The notes beneath the pieces are model-generated. The model was given only the letters and a program-made list of their open reading frames with translations. It made no database searches and was not told where the DNA came from. From NCBI GenBank assembly GCA_049642465.1, contig JBAROV010000252.1, positions 1 through 44,992 on the forward strand: 44,992 bases of DNA. The letters run 5' to 3'. This document shows, piece after piece, positions 14,946-24,899 of this stretch (its first letter is position 1; every line of letters begins with the position of its first letter). A program made the translations under genes and the position numbers. This DNA is from CAWDPQ01 sp049642465. Its GTDB lineage: Bacteria; Acidobacteriota; Vicinamibacteria; Vicinamibacterales; 2-12-FULL-66-21.

Positions 14946-17900
14946 ATGCGTGTACGCACATTTGCCGCACTGATGGTCACGCTGCTCCTGGCCACGCCGA
15001 TGGCGGCCCAGGAACTTCGTGGATCCATCGAAGGTGTCGTAAAGGACACTTCGGGCGCCGTACTTCCTGGCGTCACGGTCGAAGCCAAAGCCGCCAACGG
15101 CCAGGCGCTCTCAACCACCAGCGACGCCACGGGCGCATTTCGCTTTCCCGCAGTCGCTCCGGGCACCTACGTCGTCACGGCCGCCCTTCAGGGTTTCCAG
15201 AACGGCACGGTGAACGACGTCGTCGTCGGCCTCGGTCAGATTAAGAAAGTGGACTTCTCGCTCTCGTTGCAGGGCGTGGCCGAAACGGTGCAGGTCACCG
15301 CGGAGAGCCCCCTCGTCGACGTGAAGCAGAGCGCACGTCAGACCAACATCCGCGCTGAGCAGGTGGAGCTGTTGCCGCACGGTCGCGACTTCACCACACT
15401 CGTGACGCAAGCGCCCGGCGCCAACCAGGAATCCAAACTGGGTGGTCTTTCCATCGACGGCGCAAGCGCGGGTGAAAACCGCTACATCGTTGACGGCATC
15501 GAGACGACCAACCTGCGAAACGGCTTGTCAGGGAAGGACGTGATCGCGGACTTCATTGAAGAGGTGCAGGTCAAGTCCAGCGGTTACACCGCCGAGTACG
15601 GCGGCGCCACTGGCGGCGTGATCAACGCCATCACGAAGAGCGGGACCAACAACTGGCACGGAAGCGCCTTGATGCAATTCCAGGGCGACTCGCTCGAAGG
15701 GAGCAGTCGGCCCAGCCTGCGACAGAAGCTGACGAACGCGCGCGAGGCTGAGTACATCACGTACCCGGAAGACACGTATACGCGCCTGGAACCCGGCTTC
15801 TCAGTCGGCGGTCCATTATTTCGCGACCGTGCCTGGTTCTTCGGTGGATATCAGCCGGCGCTGATTGAGACGACCCGCGACGTCACCACCCAGAGTGCTG
15901 GCAACCCCAGTGCGAATGCGGTGTCGAGTACGCAGAAAGAACAGATTCAGTACGTTACCGCGAGCCAGACGGCCCAGCTTGCCGAGGGTCTAAGATCGCG
16001 TGTGGCATTCAACAACAGCTGGCGAAAGACCAAAGGGATCCTGCCATCGCTGACCGGATCGGACCCAATCGGGACGAACTACGCGAAAACCTCCGAGTAC
16101 CCGAATTGGTCGCTGTCCGGTAACGTCGACTGGGTTGTCTCTCCGCGCCTGTTCTTCGGCGTCCGCGGCGGTTGGTTCGTGCAGGACCAGCACGACAGCA
16201 ACGTGACCGAGTTGCCACGCTACGTGTTCTCGGGCACCACGAATATTGGCCTGCCCGGCGTGCCAGCGGATCTGCAGCGCGTCTCAGGATTCTCGAGTTT
16301 TCCTGCCACCGCTTTCAACAAGACCGAACGCAACCAGTTTTCGCGTGGCTATTTCCAGGCCGATACGACGGTTTACGCCAGCCTGGGCGGCGAGCACCAG
16401 TTGAAGTTCGGTGTGCAAGCGGATCGCGTTGGCAACAACGTGCTCAGCGGCGAAGCTCGGAACCTCGTGACGATTCGCTGGGATGTGGCGCTTCCGAGCG
16501 GCGTGCCCTTGCAGAGGGGCCCGTTTGGCTACTACTCCATTCGCAGCAACGGCGTGGCTCCCAAGAAGGGCTTCATCACAGAGGGGAACATCCACACCAC
16601 CAACATTGGTTTGTTCATTCAGGACGCATGGACGATCGGCAGCCGCTTCACGGTCAACGCGGGCCTGCGCACTGAGCGCGAACGGGTTCCGACGTACACG
16701 GTCGGCGAGGATATCCCCGAATTTGGCCTCGAGTTCAACTTCGCGGACAAAGTCGCCCCGCGCATCGGGTTCGCGTACGACCTCAAGGGTGATGGCCGGA
16801 CCAAGCTGTTCGGTAACTGGGGCGTGTTCTACGACATCTTCAAGCTCGAACTGCCGCGTGGCTCGTTCGGCGGAGACAAGTGGCTCGAGTACTACTACAC
16901 GCTCGATACACCCAACTGGACGACGCTGGCCGACGGGGCCGATTGTCCGCCGGCCTGCCCCGGCACGATCATCCGCGGGGCGCCAACGGCTGCCAATCCC
17001 AAGGGCGGGATCGATTTCCGTCATCCGTCGTTTGGATCGGACGCCATCGACCCAGACCTGAAGCCGATGCGCCAACAGGAGGCCTCGGCCGGGATCGAAC
17101 ATCAGTTGAACGATCTGATGGCGCTCAGCGTGCGCTACGTCCACAAGCAAGTTGATCGGGCGATTGAAGATACCGGGTCGCTCGACGCCGACGGCAACGA
17201 GATCTACGTCATCGCGAACCCTGGTGAAGGTTTGACGGCACTGGCGTGGACGAATCCGCCCGTCAACCTGCCAAAAGCGAAGCGTGACTATGACTCGGTC
17301 GAGTTCGCGTTCGACAAGCGGCTGAACAACAATTGGTATCTCCGCACCAGCTATCTGTGGAGCCGCCTGTTCGGCAATTACTCTGGCCTCACGCAGTCCG
17401 ACGAAAACGGCCGAACCAGCCCGAACGTCGGCCGGTTGTTCGATTATCCAGCGATGATGTTCGATCAGAAAGGCCAGGCGGTGTACGGCGTGCTGGCGAC
17501 CGACCGGACGCATCAGTTCAAGACCCAGTTCATTTACCAGTTCCCACTGGGAACGAGCGTCGGCATCAATCAGTACGTGGCGAGCGGCCTGCCGGTTTCG
17601 CGCGAAATCGGCATCATCCCCGGCAGCAACTATCCGCTGCAGTACCTGGGTCGCAACAGCGACGGACGCACACCCACGTATTCACAGACCGACCTGTACG
17701 TCCAGCACGAGTTCCGATTCTTGGGTTCTCGCCGGCTGCAGCTGCAGTTCAACGTCTTCAACCTGTTCAACCAGGATACCGCCACGTCGAAGTTCTCGAC
17801 GTTCCAGAGAACGACGAGCCTGACGCTCAACGAGGCGGACCTCTATGCCGGCCGGCTGGACTTCCAGCAGTTGATCCAGCAGCAGGCGATCGAGCAGGAT

Positions 17901-17972
17901 CCGCGGTTCCTGCAGGCGAACGGGTTCCAGGCGCCGATCGCGGCGCGGTTCGGCGTGAGATTCGTCTTCTAG
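14946..17972 (+). CDS. Oar-like TonB-dependent outer-membrane receptor with carboxypeptidase-regulatory domain
   Basis: 1008 residues. Signal peptide at 1-21 (TLLLATPMAAQ). A carboxypeptidase-regulatory-like Ig fold covers about 24-105 (SIEGVVKDTSGAVLPGVTVEA, FRFPAVAPGTYVV). A plug domain follows (SIDGASAGENRYIVDGIETT, EEVQVKSSGYTAEYGGATGG) and then a long beta-barrel ending in FGVRFVF, with the terminal Phe needed for barrel insertion. In Acidobacteriota these receptors are numerous and thought to import large organic ligands with TonB energy; the ligand is unknown. AGGAGG lies 10 nt before the ATG. It is a single-gene unit closed by a perfect terminator and is preceded by a complex leader. 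Confidence 0.92.
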   Translation: MRVRTFAALMVTLLLATPMAAQELRGSIEGVVKDTSGAVLPGVTVEAKAANGQALSTTSDATGAFRFPAVAPGTYVVTAALQGFQNGTVNDVVVGLGQIKKVDFSLSLQGVAETVQVTAESPLVDVKQSARQTNIRAEQVELLPHGRDFTTLVTQAPGANQESKLGGLSIDGASAGENRYIVDGIETTNLRNGLSGKDVIADFIEEVQVKSSGYTAEYGGATGGVINAITKSGTNNWHGSALMQFQGDSLEGSSRPSLRQKLTNAREAEYITYPEDTYTRLEPGFSVGGPLFRDRAWFFGGYQPALIETTRDVTTQSAGNPSANAVSSTQKEQIQYVTASQTAQLAEGLRSRVAFNNSWRKTKGILPSLTGSDPIGTNYAKTSEYPNWSLSGNVDWVVSPRLFFGVRGGWFVQDQHDSNVTELPRYVFSGTTNIGLPGVPADLQRVSGFSSFPATAFNKTERNQFSRGYFQADTTVYASLGGEHQLKFGVQADRVGNNVLSGEARNLVTIRWDVALPSGVPLQRGPFGYYSIRSNGVAPKKGFITEGNIHTTNIGLFIQDAWTIGSRFTVNAGLRTERERVPTYTVGEDIPEFGLEFNFADKVAPRIGFAYDLKGDGRTKLFGNWGVFYDIFKLELPRGSFGGDKWLEYYYTLDTPNWTTLADGADCPPACPGTIIRGAPTAANPKGGIDFRHPSFGSDAIDPDLKPMRQQEASAGIEHQLNDLMALSVRYVHKQVDRAIEDTGSLDADGNEIYVIANPGEGLTALAWTNPPVNLPKAKRDYDSVEFAFDKRLNNNWYLRTSYLWSRLFGNYSGLTQSDENGRTSPNVGRLFDYPAMMFDQKGQAVYGVLATDRTHQFKTQFIYQFPLGTSVGINQYVASGLPVSREIGIIPGSNYPLQYLGRNSDGRTPTYSQTDLYVQHEFRFLGSRRLQLQFNVFNLFNQDTATSKFSTFQRTTSLTLNEADLYAGRLDFQQLIQQQAIEQDPRFLQANGFQAPIAARFGVRFVF

Positions 17973-17995
17973 ACCGTTTCAGTTCCGGTAAGATG

Positions 17996-18029
17996 GCCCC
18001 GCGGGCTTCGGCGCCCGCGGGGCTTTTTT
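17996..18029 (+). terminator. Intrinsic terminator of the Oar-like receptor gene
   Basis: GCCCCGCGGGC, a 6-nt loop TTCGGC, then GCCCGCGGGGC: a perfect 11-bp stem followed by TTTTTT. It starts 23 nt after the receptor stop codon. Confidence 0.93.
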
Positions 18030-18052
18030 GTTTGGGTCCTCGGAGGTCTCCC

Positions 18053-18802
18053 ATGTTCAGGCAAGCACTTCGAAGCGCGCTCGTGCTGACGCTGCTCGTC
18101 AATGTCGTATCGGCGCAGGCATCGCTCGAACGAGACCGCGCCCGTTCGCACTATCGTAAGGGCTGGGAATTCATGCGTGTCGAGGGCTGGCAGGATGCGG
18201 CGAAGGAATTCCAGAACGCTATCGACATCGATCCCCAGTTCGAAGATGCGCACTACATGCTCGGCCGCGCCGACATGGCGATGAAGAAGTACGCAGAAGC
18301 GATCGCCTCATATACCAAGGCCCGCGATTTGTACCGTGCGCAGGCCGGCCGCCAGTTCTCGAACCAGCAGGAGGCGCAACGGTACCGCCAGGACCGTCTC
18401 ACGGAAATCGACGAAATGATTCGTCAGGCACAGAGCGGCCCGCAGAATCTGGCGGCTCAGGAACGCATGCGCCAACTGCAGGAATACAGACGGCAGATTC
18501 AACTCAGTTTTCAGCGCGGCGGCAATATTTCGATTGAGAACAGTGTGCCCGCCTTCGTCTCGCTGGCGCTCGGCAGCGCCTATTTCCGATCGGGCAAACT
18601 TGAAGATGCCGAACGGGAGTACAAGACGGCTGTTGCGACCGACCCGAAAACAGGGGAGGCCCACAGCAACCTTGCCGTCGTGTATTTCGAAACCGGGCGT
18701 TACGACGAGGCTGAGCGCGCGGTCGCGGCCGCCGAAAAAGCCGGATACAAGGTACATCCGCAACTCAAGCAGGACATTCGCGAAAAGAAAAAGGGGGGTT
18801 AG
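18053..18802 (+). CDS. Exported tetratricopeptide-repeat protein
   Basis: 249 residues from ATG at 18053, 7 nt after GGAGG. Signal peptide at 1-21 (LVLTLLVNVVSAQA). Four or so TPR units are visible: RSHYRKGWEFMRVEGWQD, AHYMLGRADMAMKKYAEAIAS, LALGSAYFRSGKLEDAEREY and AHSNLAVVYFETGRYDEAERA. Between units two and three lies a Gln/Arg-rich charged helix. Probably a periplasmic scaffold; its position after an Oar receptor suggests but does not prove a shared task. The terminator upstream implies its own promoter or read-through. Its stop shares bases with that of the convergent histidine kinase (TTAG). Confidence 0.8.
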   Translation: MFRQALRSALVLTLLVNVVSAQASLERDRARSHYRKGWEFMRVEGWQDAAKEFQNAIDIDPQFEDAHYMLGRADMAMKKYAEAIASYTKARDLYRAQAGRQFSNQQEAQRYRQDRLTEIDEMIRQAQSGPQNLAAQERMRQLQEYRRQIQLSFQRGGNISIENSVPAFVSLALGSAYFRSGKLEDAEREYKTAVATDPKTGEAHSNLAVVYFETGRYDEAERAVAAAEKAGYKVHPQLKQDIREKKKGG

Positions 18803-20877
18803 CGGCGGCCGATTTGCTGACTTGCCGTGAACTCTGAGAGGCGACTGTCGCCCGACTCCACGACTGTCTGCGCAGGCAGGGTGAGGCGGAAGCACGCGCC
18901 GACGTCGCTGGGACAGAGGTCCAGCGATCCGCCATGCGCCGATGCGATGCCGTGCGAAATCGACAGGCCCAGACCAGTTCCCTGCCCTACTTCCTTCGTA
19001 CTAAAGAACGGCTCGAATACACGCCCCCGCAATTCCGCGCTGATCCCCGGCCCATCGTCGCTCACCTCGACCGCTTGATGTCGGCCGGATGTGAAGGTGC
19101 GAATGGTGATCGTCCCCCGCCCGTTGGAGCCTGCAATCGCCTGCTCGGCGTTGAGCACGAGGTTCAGGATGATCTGCTGAACCTCCTCCCGATTGACGAG
19201 CACCGGTAACGGTGATGGTGCGTACTCCACCTCGAGCTGAATGTCCCGCTGGTGCAAGTGGTATTGCCGCAAATCGACCGTTGCCTTCACGATTTGATTG
19301 AGATCGGCGGACACTCGATCCGGCGCGCTCCGGCGAACGAATGCGAGCAGATTGCGGACGATTTGCGCCGCACGAGCGGCTTCCCTTCGGACGACGTCGA
19401 GATCGTGGCGTCCCTGCGGATCCTTCTGCTCGTCGAGCATCAACTCGACGCAGCCGATGATCGTCTGGAGCGGGTTGTTGATCTCGTGAGCGACACCGGA
19501 GACGAGCTCCCCGACGGCAGATAGACGTTCGCTGTGAACGAGTTGGTCGCGCAGCTGCAGTTCTTCGGTAATGTCGCGCTCGACGTGCACGAAATGCGTC
19601 AGGACGTCGGAAGAATCCTTGAGCGCCACGACGGTGCACGCCGCAGGGAACGTCGAGCCGTCGCTTCGCCGTCTCAGCAGCGTCCCGCGCCAGATGCCGC
19701 GCTCACTGACGATGCTGGAGATGTGATCGCGGAGGCGCTCCATGCCGCGTTCGATGAGATCGGCAAAATGCAGCGAGGCCAGTTCGGCGCGGGAATACCC
19801 GGTCGCGCGGAGAAACGCTTCGTTGGCGTGCTCGAAGGCGCCATCCGCGCGTGTTATCAGGATCATGTCCCCGGTCTGCTCGGTCGCGGCCACGAGTAAA
19901 CGGGTCTTGGCGTCGGATCGCTGCAACGCGTCTCCCTGGGCGACCAGCCGCAGCGTGAGCAGGCCAAGCCCGCCCACCGTGAGGAGCGTCGTCAGCAGCA
20001 TCCGGAAGGAATCGCCGGCGGGACCAATCGACGCGAACTGAAGCCAGCCGTAGCCGAGGAGCGGGACCAGGATGATCGGTGCTGCGGAAAGGGCCAGCGG
20101 CAGGGCCGGACGAGTCGAGGTGAGGTCCTCTTCGACGGGAGAAGGGGCCGCCTCGAGTGCGGCGAGCAGATAAAACAGGAATGGAACGACCCACGCCAGG
20201 TCGCGAATCGTCCCCGTCTGGTAACTGCCGCTGAGGATCGCGAGACTCGTGTCGATGCGGAGGACGAATCCGATCGCCACGCCGGCGGCCAGCGTTCCAA
20301 AGGTCGATCCCCATACAGTGCGGCGCGCCAGCCAGGCGGAGGCGCAGAGACCAACCAGCATGCCGAATCGAATGAGCTGCGCCATCACCAGCAGCGTCAC
20401 CTGGGCGGCGCTGCGGTCTTCCGGCAGCACGCTGGGGACCATGAGGAAGTAGCTGTAGAAGAACGCGCAGAAGAGACCGTAGCTCGCGATATCGAGGGCG
20501 GTCCGCGGGGTGAGTTCCGCTCGAACGCCGCGGTGAGGCCGGGCGACGAGCGCGATGAGCGGGGCGACCCCGCCGCACAAGCTGAAGAGTGTGTGCCACT
20601 GCAGCCACGACGGCCGCTTCAGTATCAGCTCACCGAACGCCCATCCCACATGGCCGATGCACCACAGCACCATGCCGATGGCAATCGTGTCCCAGAACAA
20701 CCGCTGACACCCGGCCCACTGCCGCCGGCGTCTGAGAATCACGACGGCGACGGCTGCGGCTGGGAGAAGGAGGCCGACGGCGCCGTACACCGACCGAGCG
20801 GTCGGAAACCCCGCTAGCGCCGCACCGATCGCCGCGTAGGCGATCAGGTACCCGAGGCCGATGCTGAGATAGCTCAC
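18799..20877 (-). CDS. Multi-pass membrane PAS-domain sensor histidine kinase
   Basis: About 692 residues. The N-terminal 315 residues hold about ten transmembrane helices (for example LFWDTIAIGMVLWCIGHVGW) with no known sensor family. A PAS domain follows (TRADGAFEHANEAFLRATGY), then a HisKA region with phospho-acceptor His near 464 (VAHEINNPLQTI), and a HATPase domain with N-box LNLVLNAEQAI, G1 SDDGPGI, F-box FEPFFSTK and G2 GQGTGLGLSI. Catalytically complete, with no receiver domain and no adjacent response regulator, so an orphan kinase here. The GTG start at 20877 lacks a clear ribosome-binding site and could be a few codons off. Transcription probably starts near 20931. Confidence 0.85.
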   Translation of the reverse strand: MSYLSIGLGYLIAYAAIGAALAGFPTARSVYGAVGLLLPAAAVAVVILRRRRQWAGCQRLFWDTIAIGMVLWCIGHVGWAFGELILKRPSWLQWHTLFSLCGGVAPLIALVARPHRGVRAELTPRTALDIASYGLFCAFFYSYFLMVPSVLPEDRSAAQVTLLVMAQLIRFGMLVGLCASAWLARRTVWGSTFGTLAAGVAIGFVLRIDTSLAILSGSYQTGTIRDLAWVVPFLFYLLAALEAAPSPVEEDLTSTRPALPLALSAAPIILVPLLGYGWLQFASIGPAGDSFRMLLTTLLTVGGLGLLTLRLVAQGDALQRSDAKTRLLVAATEQTGDMILITRADGAFEHANEAFLRATGYSRAELASLHFADLIERGMERLRDHISSIVSERGIWRGTLLRRRSDGSTFPAACTVVALKDSSDVLTHFVHVERDITEELQLRDQLVHSERLSAVGELVSGVAHEINNPLQTIIGCVELMLDEQKDPQGRHDLDVVRREAARAAQIVRNLLAFVRRSAPDRVSADLNQIVKATVDLRQYHLHQRDIQLEVEYAPSPLPVLVNREEVQQIILNLVLNAEQAIAGSNGRGTITIRTFTSGRHQAVEVSDDGPGISAELRGRVFEPFFSTKEVGQGTGLGLSISHGIASAHGGSLDLCPSDVGACFRLTLPAQTVVESGDSRLSEFTASQQIGRR

Positions 20878-20937
20878 GTTGTAGGCGCAAACCACACGGC
20901 TGGGCGCAGGGTCTGCGATCGTTTTGGGGAACGAGAA

Positions 20938-20946
20938 AGTGTAGCA
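20938..20946 (-). promoter_or_regulatory. Extended -10 promoter of the histidine kinase
   Basis: Minus strand TGCTACACT, a TG-n-TANNNT extended -10 box, about 60 nt before the kinase start. No convincing -35; a GGGAAAA run occupies that position. Confidence 0.4.
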
Positions 20947-20978
20947 TTTTCCCTTTTCCCTTCTCCCTTTTCCCTTTT

Positions 20979-20980
<2 letters not shown>
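20947..20980. repeat. 34-nt pure polypyrimidine/polypurine tract at the end of the ALDH gene
   Basis: The plus strand is only C and T for 34 nt; the minus strand has four GGG runs separated by AAAA, AGAA and AAAA. It begins within the ALDH stop codon and ends at the kinase promoter. On the ALDH transcript it could form a G-quadruplex; as duplex it could form a triplex. Confidence 0.6.
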
Positions 20981-22478
<1,498 letters not shown>

Positions 22479-22484
22479 GTGGCG

Positions 22485-22490
22485 AGGATA
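22485..22490 (-). promoter_or_regulatory. Extended -10 box 6 nt before the ALDH ATG; likely leaderless
   Basis: Minus strand TGCTATCCT, then CGCCAC, then ATG at 22478. No ribosome-binding site. Upstream is the GGGAGAAC simple repeat, with no recognisable -35. Confidence 0.45.
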
Positions 22491-22524
22491 GCAGGATCGG
22501 GAGAACGGGAGAACGGGAGGACGG

Positions 22525-22802
22525 AGCGCCTGCGGCCGCGGCGAGCGCCCGCCTCCGCTGGTCGCGGATATCGGCCGACCAGCTACGGCGAGGTCTCGCC
22601 GTAGCGCGAGCGAAGGCGGAAGCGAAGCGAGTCGAGCCGCAGCCCTTCGAGAACCTCAGGGCTGCCCTGAGCAAGGTCGAAGGGCAGCGAGCGGGGGTGC
22701 CCGCCTCCGCTGGTCGGACAGGGACGAGCGACCAGCTACGGCGAGGTCTCGCCGTAGCGCGCATGAGTGGTTCGCGCGCGGAGGCGGAGGGCCCCGCGAG
22801 CA
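22525..22802. repeat. Composite intergenic repeat, copy A (278 nt)
   Basis: It opens with AGCGCCTGCGGCC and closes with GGGCCCCGCGAGCA. Inside are two direct repeats of about 62 nt (22547-22608 and 22699-22761), each carrying CTACGGCGAG-GT-CTCGCCGTAG, and between them a TTCGA-type palindrome (22642-22685). The same opening and closing modules bound copy B (43699-43789). It fills most of the 393-nt gap between ALDH and PilZ; no gene is seen in that gap. Confidence 0.7.
22642..22685. repeat. GCCCTTCGA...TCAGGGC palindrome nested in copy A
   Basis: Two facing arms start GCCCTTCGA and end TCAGGGC. It belongs to the family also seen inside the protease gene (40281-40302) and the alkyltransferase gene (42178-42222). 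Confidence 0.65.
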
Positions 22803-22871
22803 TTAAGTGTGGACGGGAGGTCGAGGGCGTGCTGCAGAATCCCTGGATTTCCGCCGATATCCTCGATCGAG

Positions 22872-23258
22872 ATGACCATCGACGACGACAAGCGCGACCG
22901 GGAGCGGGTGCCTCTGGCTGGCCAAGTAACCGGGGAGGTTATGGTCTATCAGCCCGTCACCATACTGGACATCAGCCATGGTGGGGCCCAGATCGAGACA
23001 CCGTTCCCCATGCAACTGGACTCTCTCCACGACTTCCGCCTCGCCCTCGGTCCGCGCTCGATCGTCGTCAAGGGTCGCATTGCTCACTGCCATGTCGATC
23101 AGCTCACCGAGAGTTCCGCCTTGTTCCGCACCGGCGTCGAATTCATCGAGCCGTCCGAACACGTACGCGAAGCGATCGCTGCCTTCGTGGCGGCGCTGAA
23201 AGCCGCGAACGCCGCCGCGGCGATCATCGACGCCGAGTACGCCGACGGCGGGAATTAG
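22872..23258 (+). CDS. PilZ-domain protein
   Basis: 128 residues, a stand-alone PilZ domain. The cyclic-di-GMP-binding signature is visible as an arginine motif R8-x3-R12 (KRDRERVPL) and DISHGGAQIE, matching D/NxSxxG at 33-38. It should bind c-di-GMP and pass the signal to an unknown partner. ATG at 22872 is chosen because earlier codons lie in repeat DNA; a TATCCT box ends 8 nt before it and no good ribosome-binding site is present, so the transcript may have little or no leader. It is the only plus-strand gene between 18803 and 36140. Convergent with the cyclotransferase-like gene. Confidence 0.85.
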   Translation: MTIDDDKRDRERVPLAGQVTGEVMVYQPVTILDISHGGAQIETPFPMQLDSLHDFRLALGPRSIVVKGRIAHCHVDQLTESSALFRTGVEFIEPSEHVREAIAAFVAALKAANAAAAIIDAEYADGGN

Positions 23259-23299
23259 AAAGCCCAGCCCCGAACCCCGGATCCCGATCTCGGATCGCT

Positions 23300-23701
23300 T
23301 CAGCGGACCCGCACGTGCTCCAGATAGTCCCCGGACGGGATCTGCGGGGCTCGACCCAGGGGGGCGTTGTAGAAGTAGACCCAGGCACGGGCCTCTGTGC
23401 CGTCGGCAAGCACCACGTCAACTTCGGCGCGAGTGTACAGGCTCCGGTCGGGATCCTCGGGCCGGTACCCCTCGATCTCGTCGAGAGCAGCCAGCACCGT
23501 CGGTGGGTCTGCGACGTCGTAGACTTCGCCCCAGACGCGTCCTTCGGTCGATGGCACGGCTGCCGGATAGATTCCCAGATCGTAGAGCGCGGCGGCGATC
23601 GATCCCCGGCCGATGTACGTGAGTTTGGCGTCGATTCCGGCGCGCCGGCGGCGATCGAAGCCCGCCATCAACGTCCCGTAGAAGAAAACCCGTTCGGCCA
23701 A
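23300..23701 (-). CDS. Gamma-glutamylcyclotransferase-like (AIG2/GGCT) protein
   Basis: About 133 residues. VFFYGTLMAGF near the N-terminus and DEIEGYRPEDPDRSLYTR with the catalytic Glu are marks of the GGCT fold, which releases 5-oxoproline from gamma-glutamyl amines. The real substrate is unknown. TTG at 23701 is selected because it starts just before the first strand; the open frame continues to 23770, but that part would begin inside a palindromic repeat (23755-23780). TACCCT lies 8 nt before the TTG. The start is therefore uncertain. Confidence 0.75.
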   Translation of the reverse strand: MAERVFFYGTLMAGFDRRRRAGIDAKLTYIGRGSIAAALYDLGIYPAAVPSTEGRVWGEVYDVADPPTVLAALDEIEGYRPEDPDRSLYTRAEVDVVLADGTEARAWVYFYNAPLGRAPQIPSGDYLEHVRVR

Positions 23702-23754
23702 GCCAGCAGAGGGTACTTGCGCGGGGCGCAAAAGAAAAGGCCCCAAAAGACGAC

Positions 23755-23780
23755 GAGCTACGGCTGGCAAGCCGTAGCTC
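23755..23780. repeat. Perfect hairpin upstream of the cyclotransferase-like gene
   Basis: GAGCTACGGCT, loop GGCA, AGCCGTAGCTC: 11-bp perfect stem. It shares AGCTACGG with the REP-like palindromes at 22547-22761 and 44915-44942. It lies 26 nt past the stop of the minus-strand gene at 23806, but lacks a U-run, so it is not a clear terminator. Confidence 0.65.
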
Positions 23781-23805
23781 GGACCTTCACACTCGGGGGA
23801 ATGGG

Positions 23806-24801
23806 TTAGTGGCGCAGCCCTTCGTGCAACATTTCTGCGGCAGCGGGCTGACGCTTCGGTAGGACGAGCTCGATCACTTCCGCGGGCACCGTAAAACTCA
23901 GCTGAACCGTTTTGCCGCTGCCTTCGAGCTGCATCGAATTCGCAATCGCCGCGATTCGCGGATCACCCTGTGACTGCAGACGTCCGAGCGCAAGGAAGCC
24001 ACGTACGACGTCGCGAAGGTTTTCCGCAGCCTGATCGTCGTTCGCCTCCGCGCGGATGAGAGCAGAGACGCCGCCATTGATGTGACCGGCTGCAGCAAAC
24101 CACTTCACCGGCGGAATCTGACGCGCGATCTGTTCGGGGAGTTTGGCTTGTTTGGAAATGAGATCGAACCGGCCGACGGCCCACGCATTATTGGATGCGG
24201 CAATATCGCCAACGAGATTCATCATCTCGTCGTTGCCTGTGATGCTCTGTGCGCTCATCTGCGCATCGATGGCCTTCTTGACGGACGCCACCGCGCCAAT
24301 CGCAACGAGACCGGGCTCGAGAAACGCGAGGGCATGCTGATCACCGTTCGGAGACTTCACGATGCGCTTGCCGCGATACTCTTCGGAGACGCCACCGTGC
24401 TCGCGTGCGAGCGCTTCGAGCTGGTCGGGGCTGAACGCGCCGCGAACGACGACGAGCGGAACGGGATGGACGCTCTCATCGCCGGCGGGTGAAAACGAGG
24501 CGACGATGTAATCGACGTCCTTTTCGATGTCGATGCCGGTCTCGCGCTTGAATTCCTCTTGACCCTTCTCACCGGGGAAGACTGTCTTCAGCCGCTGCCT
24601 CAACTCCGAATCCATGATCGACCGGACGTCCGCGTAGGCCACGACAGAGGCGTCGGCAGGAACGTAGGCCAGCTCTGTCGGACCAGTCGAGGCGGACAGC
24701 GCCTGAAACCCGCCGCCGTAATACGCCACGAGCCCGGTGCACAGCCCGGCCACCAGAATCGCTGCCGAACCGGCCATGAAATATCGGGTCTGCTTGGTCA
24801 T
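23806..24801 (-). CDS. Membrane-anchored hypothetical protein (DUF3352-like)
   Basis: 331 residues. One N-terminal transmembrane helix (FMAGSAAILVAGLCTGLVAYY) anchors a large extracytoplasmic domain. ELAYVPADASVVAYADVRSIMDSELR after the helix resembles the start of DUF3352-type proteins; no catalytic motif is seen. It is preceded by AAGGGG as ribosome-binding site and a TATAAT box, so it probably has its own promoter, although it follows the ABC exporter genes on the same strand and may work with them. Confidence 0.6.
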   Translation of the reverse strand: MTKQTRYFMAGSAAILVAGLCTGLVAYYGGGFQALSASTGPTELAYVPADASVVAYADVRSIMDSELRQRLKTVFPGEKGQEEFKRETGIDIEKDVDYIVASFSPAGDESVHPVPLVVVRGAFSPDQLEALAREHGGVSEEYRGKRIVKSPNGDQHALAFLEPGLVAIGAVASVKKAIDAQMSAQSITGNDEMMNLVGDIAASNNAWAVGRFDLISKQAKLPEQIARQIPPVKWFAAAGHINGGVSALIRAEANDDQAAENLRDVVRGFLALGRLQSQGDPRIAAIANSMQLEGSGKTVQLSFTVPAEVIELVLPKRQPAAAEMLHEGLRH

Positions 24802-24823
24802 GCGCGTGAATCCCCTTATGTGG

Positions 24824-24829
24824 ATTATA
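24824..24829 (-). promoter_or_regulatory. -10 box of the membrane-anchored hypothetical gene
   Basis: Minus strand TGTATAAT, a perfect TATAAT, 22 nt before the ATG at 24801, with AAGGGG in between as ribosome-binding site. The -35 region is weak. Confidence 0.5.
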
Positions 24830-24879
24830 CAGATCCGGGGGGTAAAAAGTTCCTTCAGTGTGCGGATTCGGACAGCTTG

Positions 24880-24899
24880 CCTCCCGTCCTCCCGTCCTC
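24880..24899. repeat. CCTCCCGT simple repeat at the end of the permease gene
   Basis: Two and a half units of CCTCCCGT that run into the stop codon of the minus-strand permease. Same unit as at 10741-10787. Confidence 0.55.

Noticed and set aside
16284..17513. 409-codon open frame on the minus strand inside the receptor gene
   Set aside because: It lies wholly within a well-supported receptor gene, has no recognisable motif and is expected from high GC content.
22547..22761. CRISPR-like direct repeats
   Set aside because: Only two units of 62 nt with internal dyads, no spacers of regular length and no cas genes.
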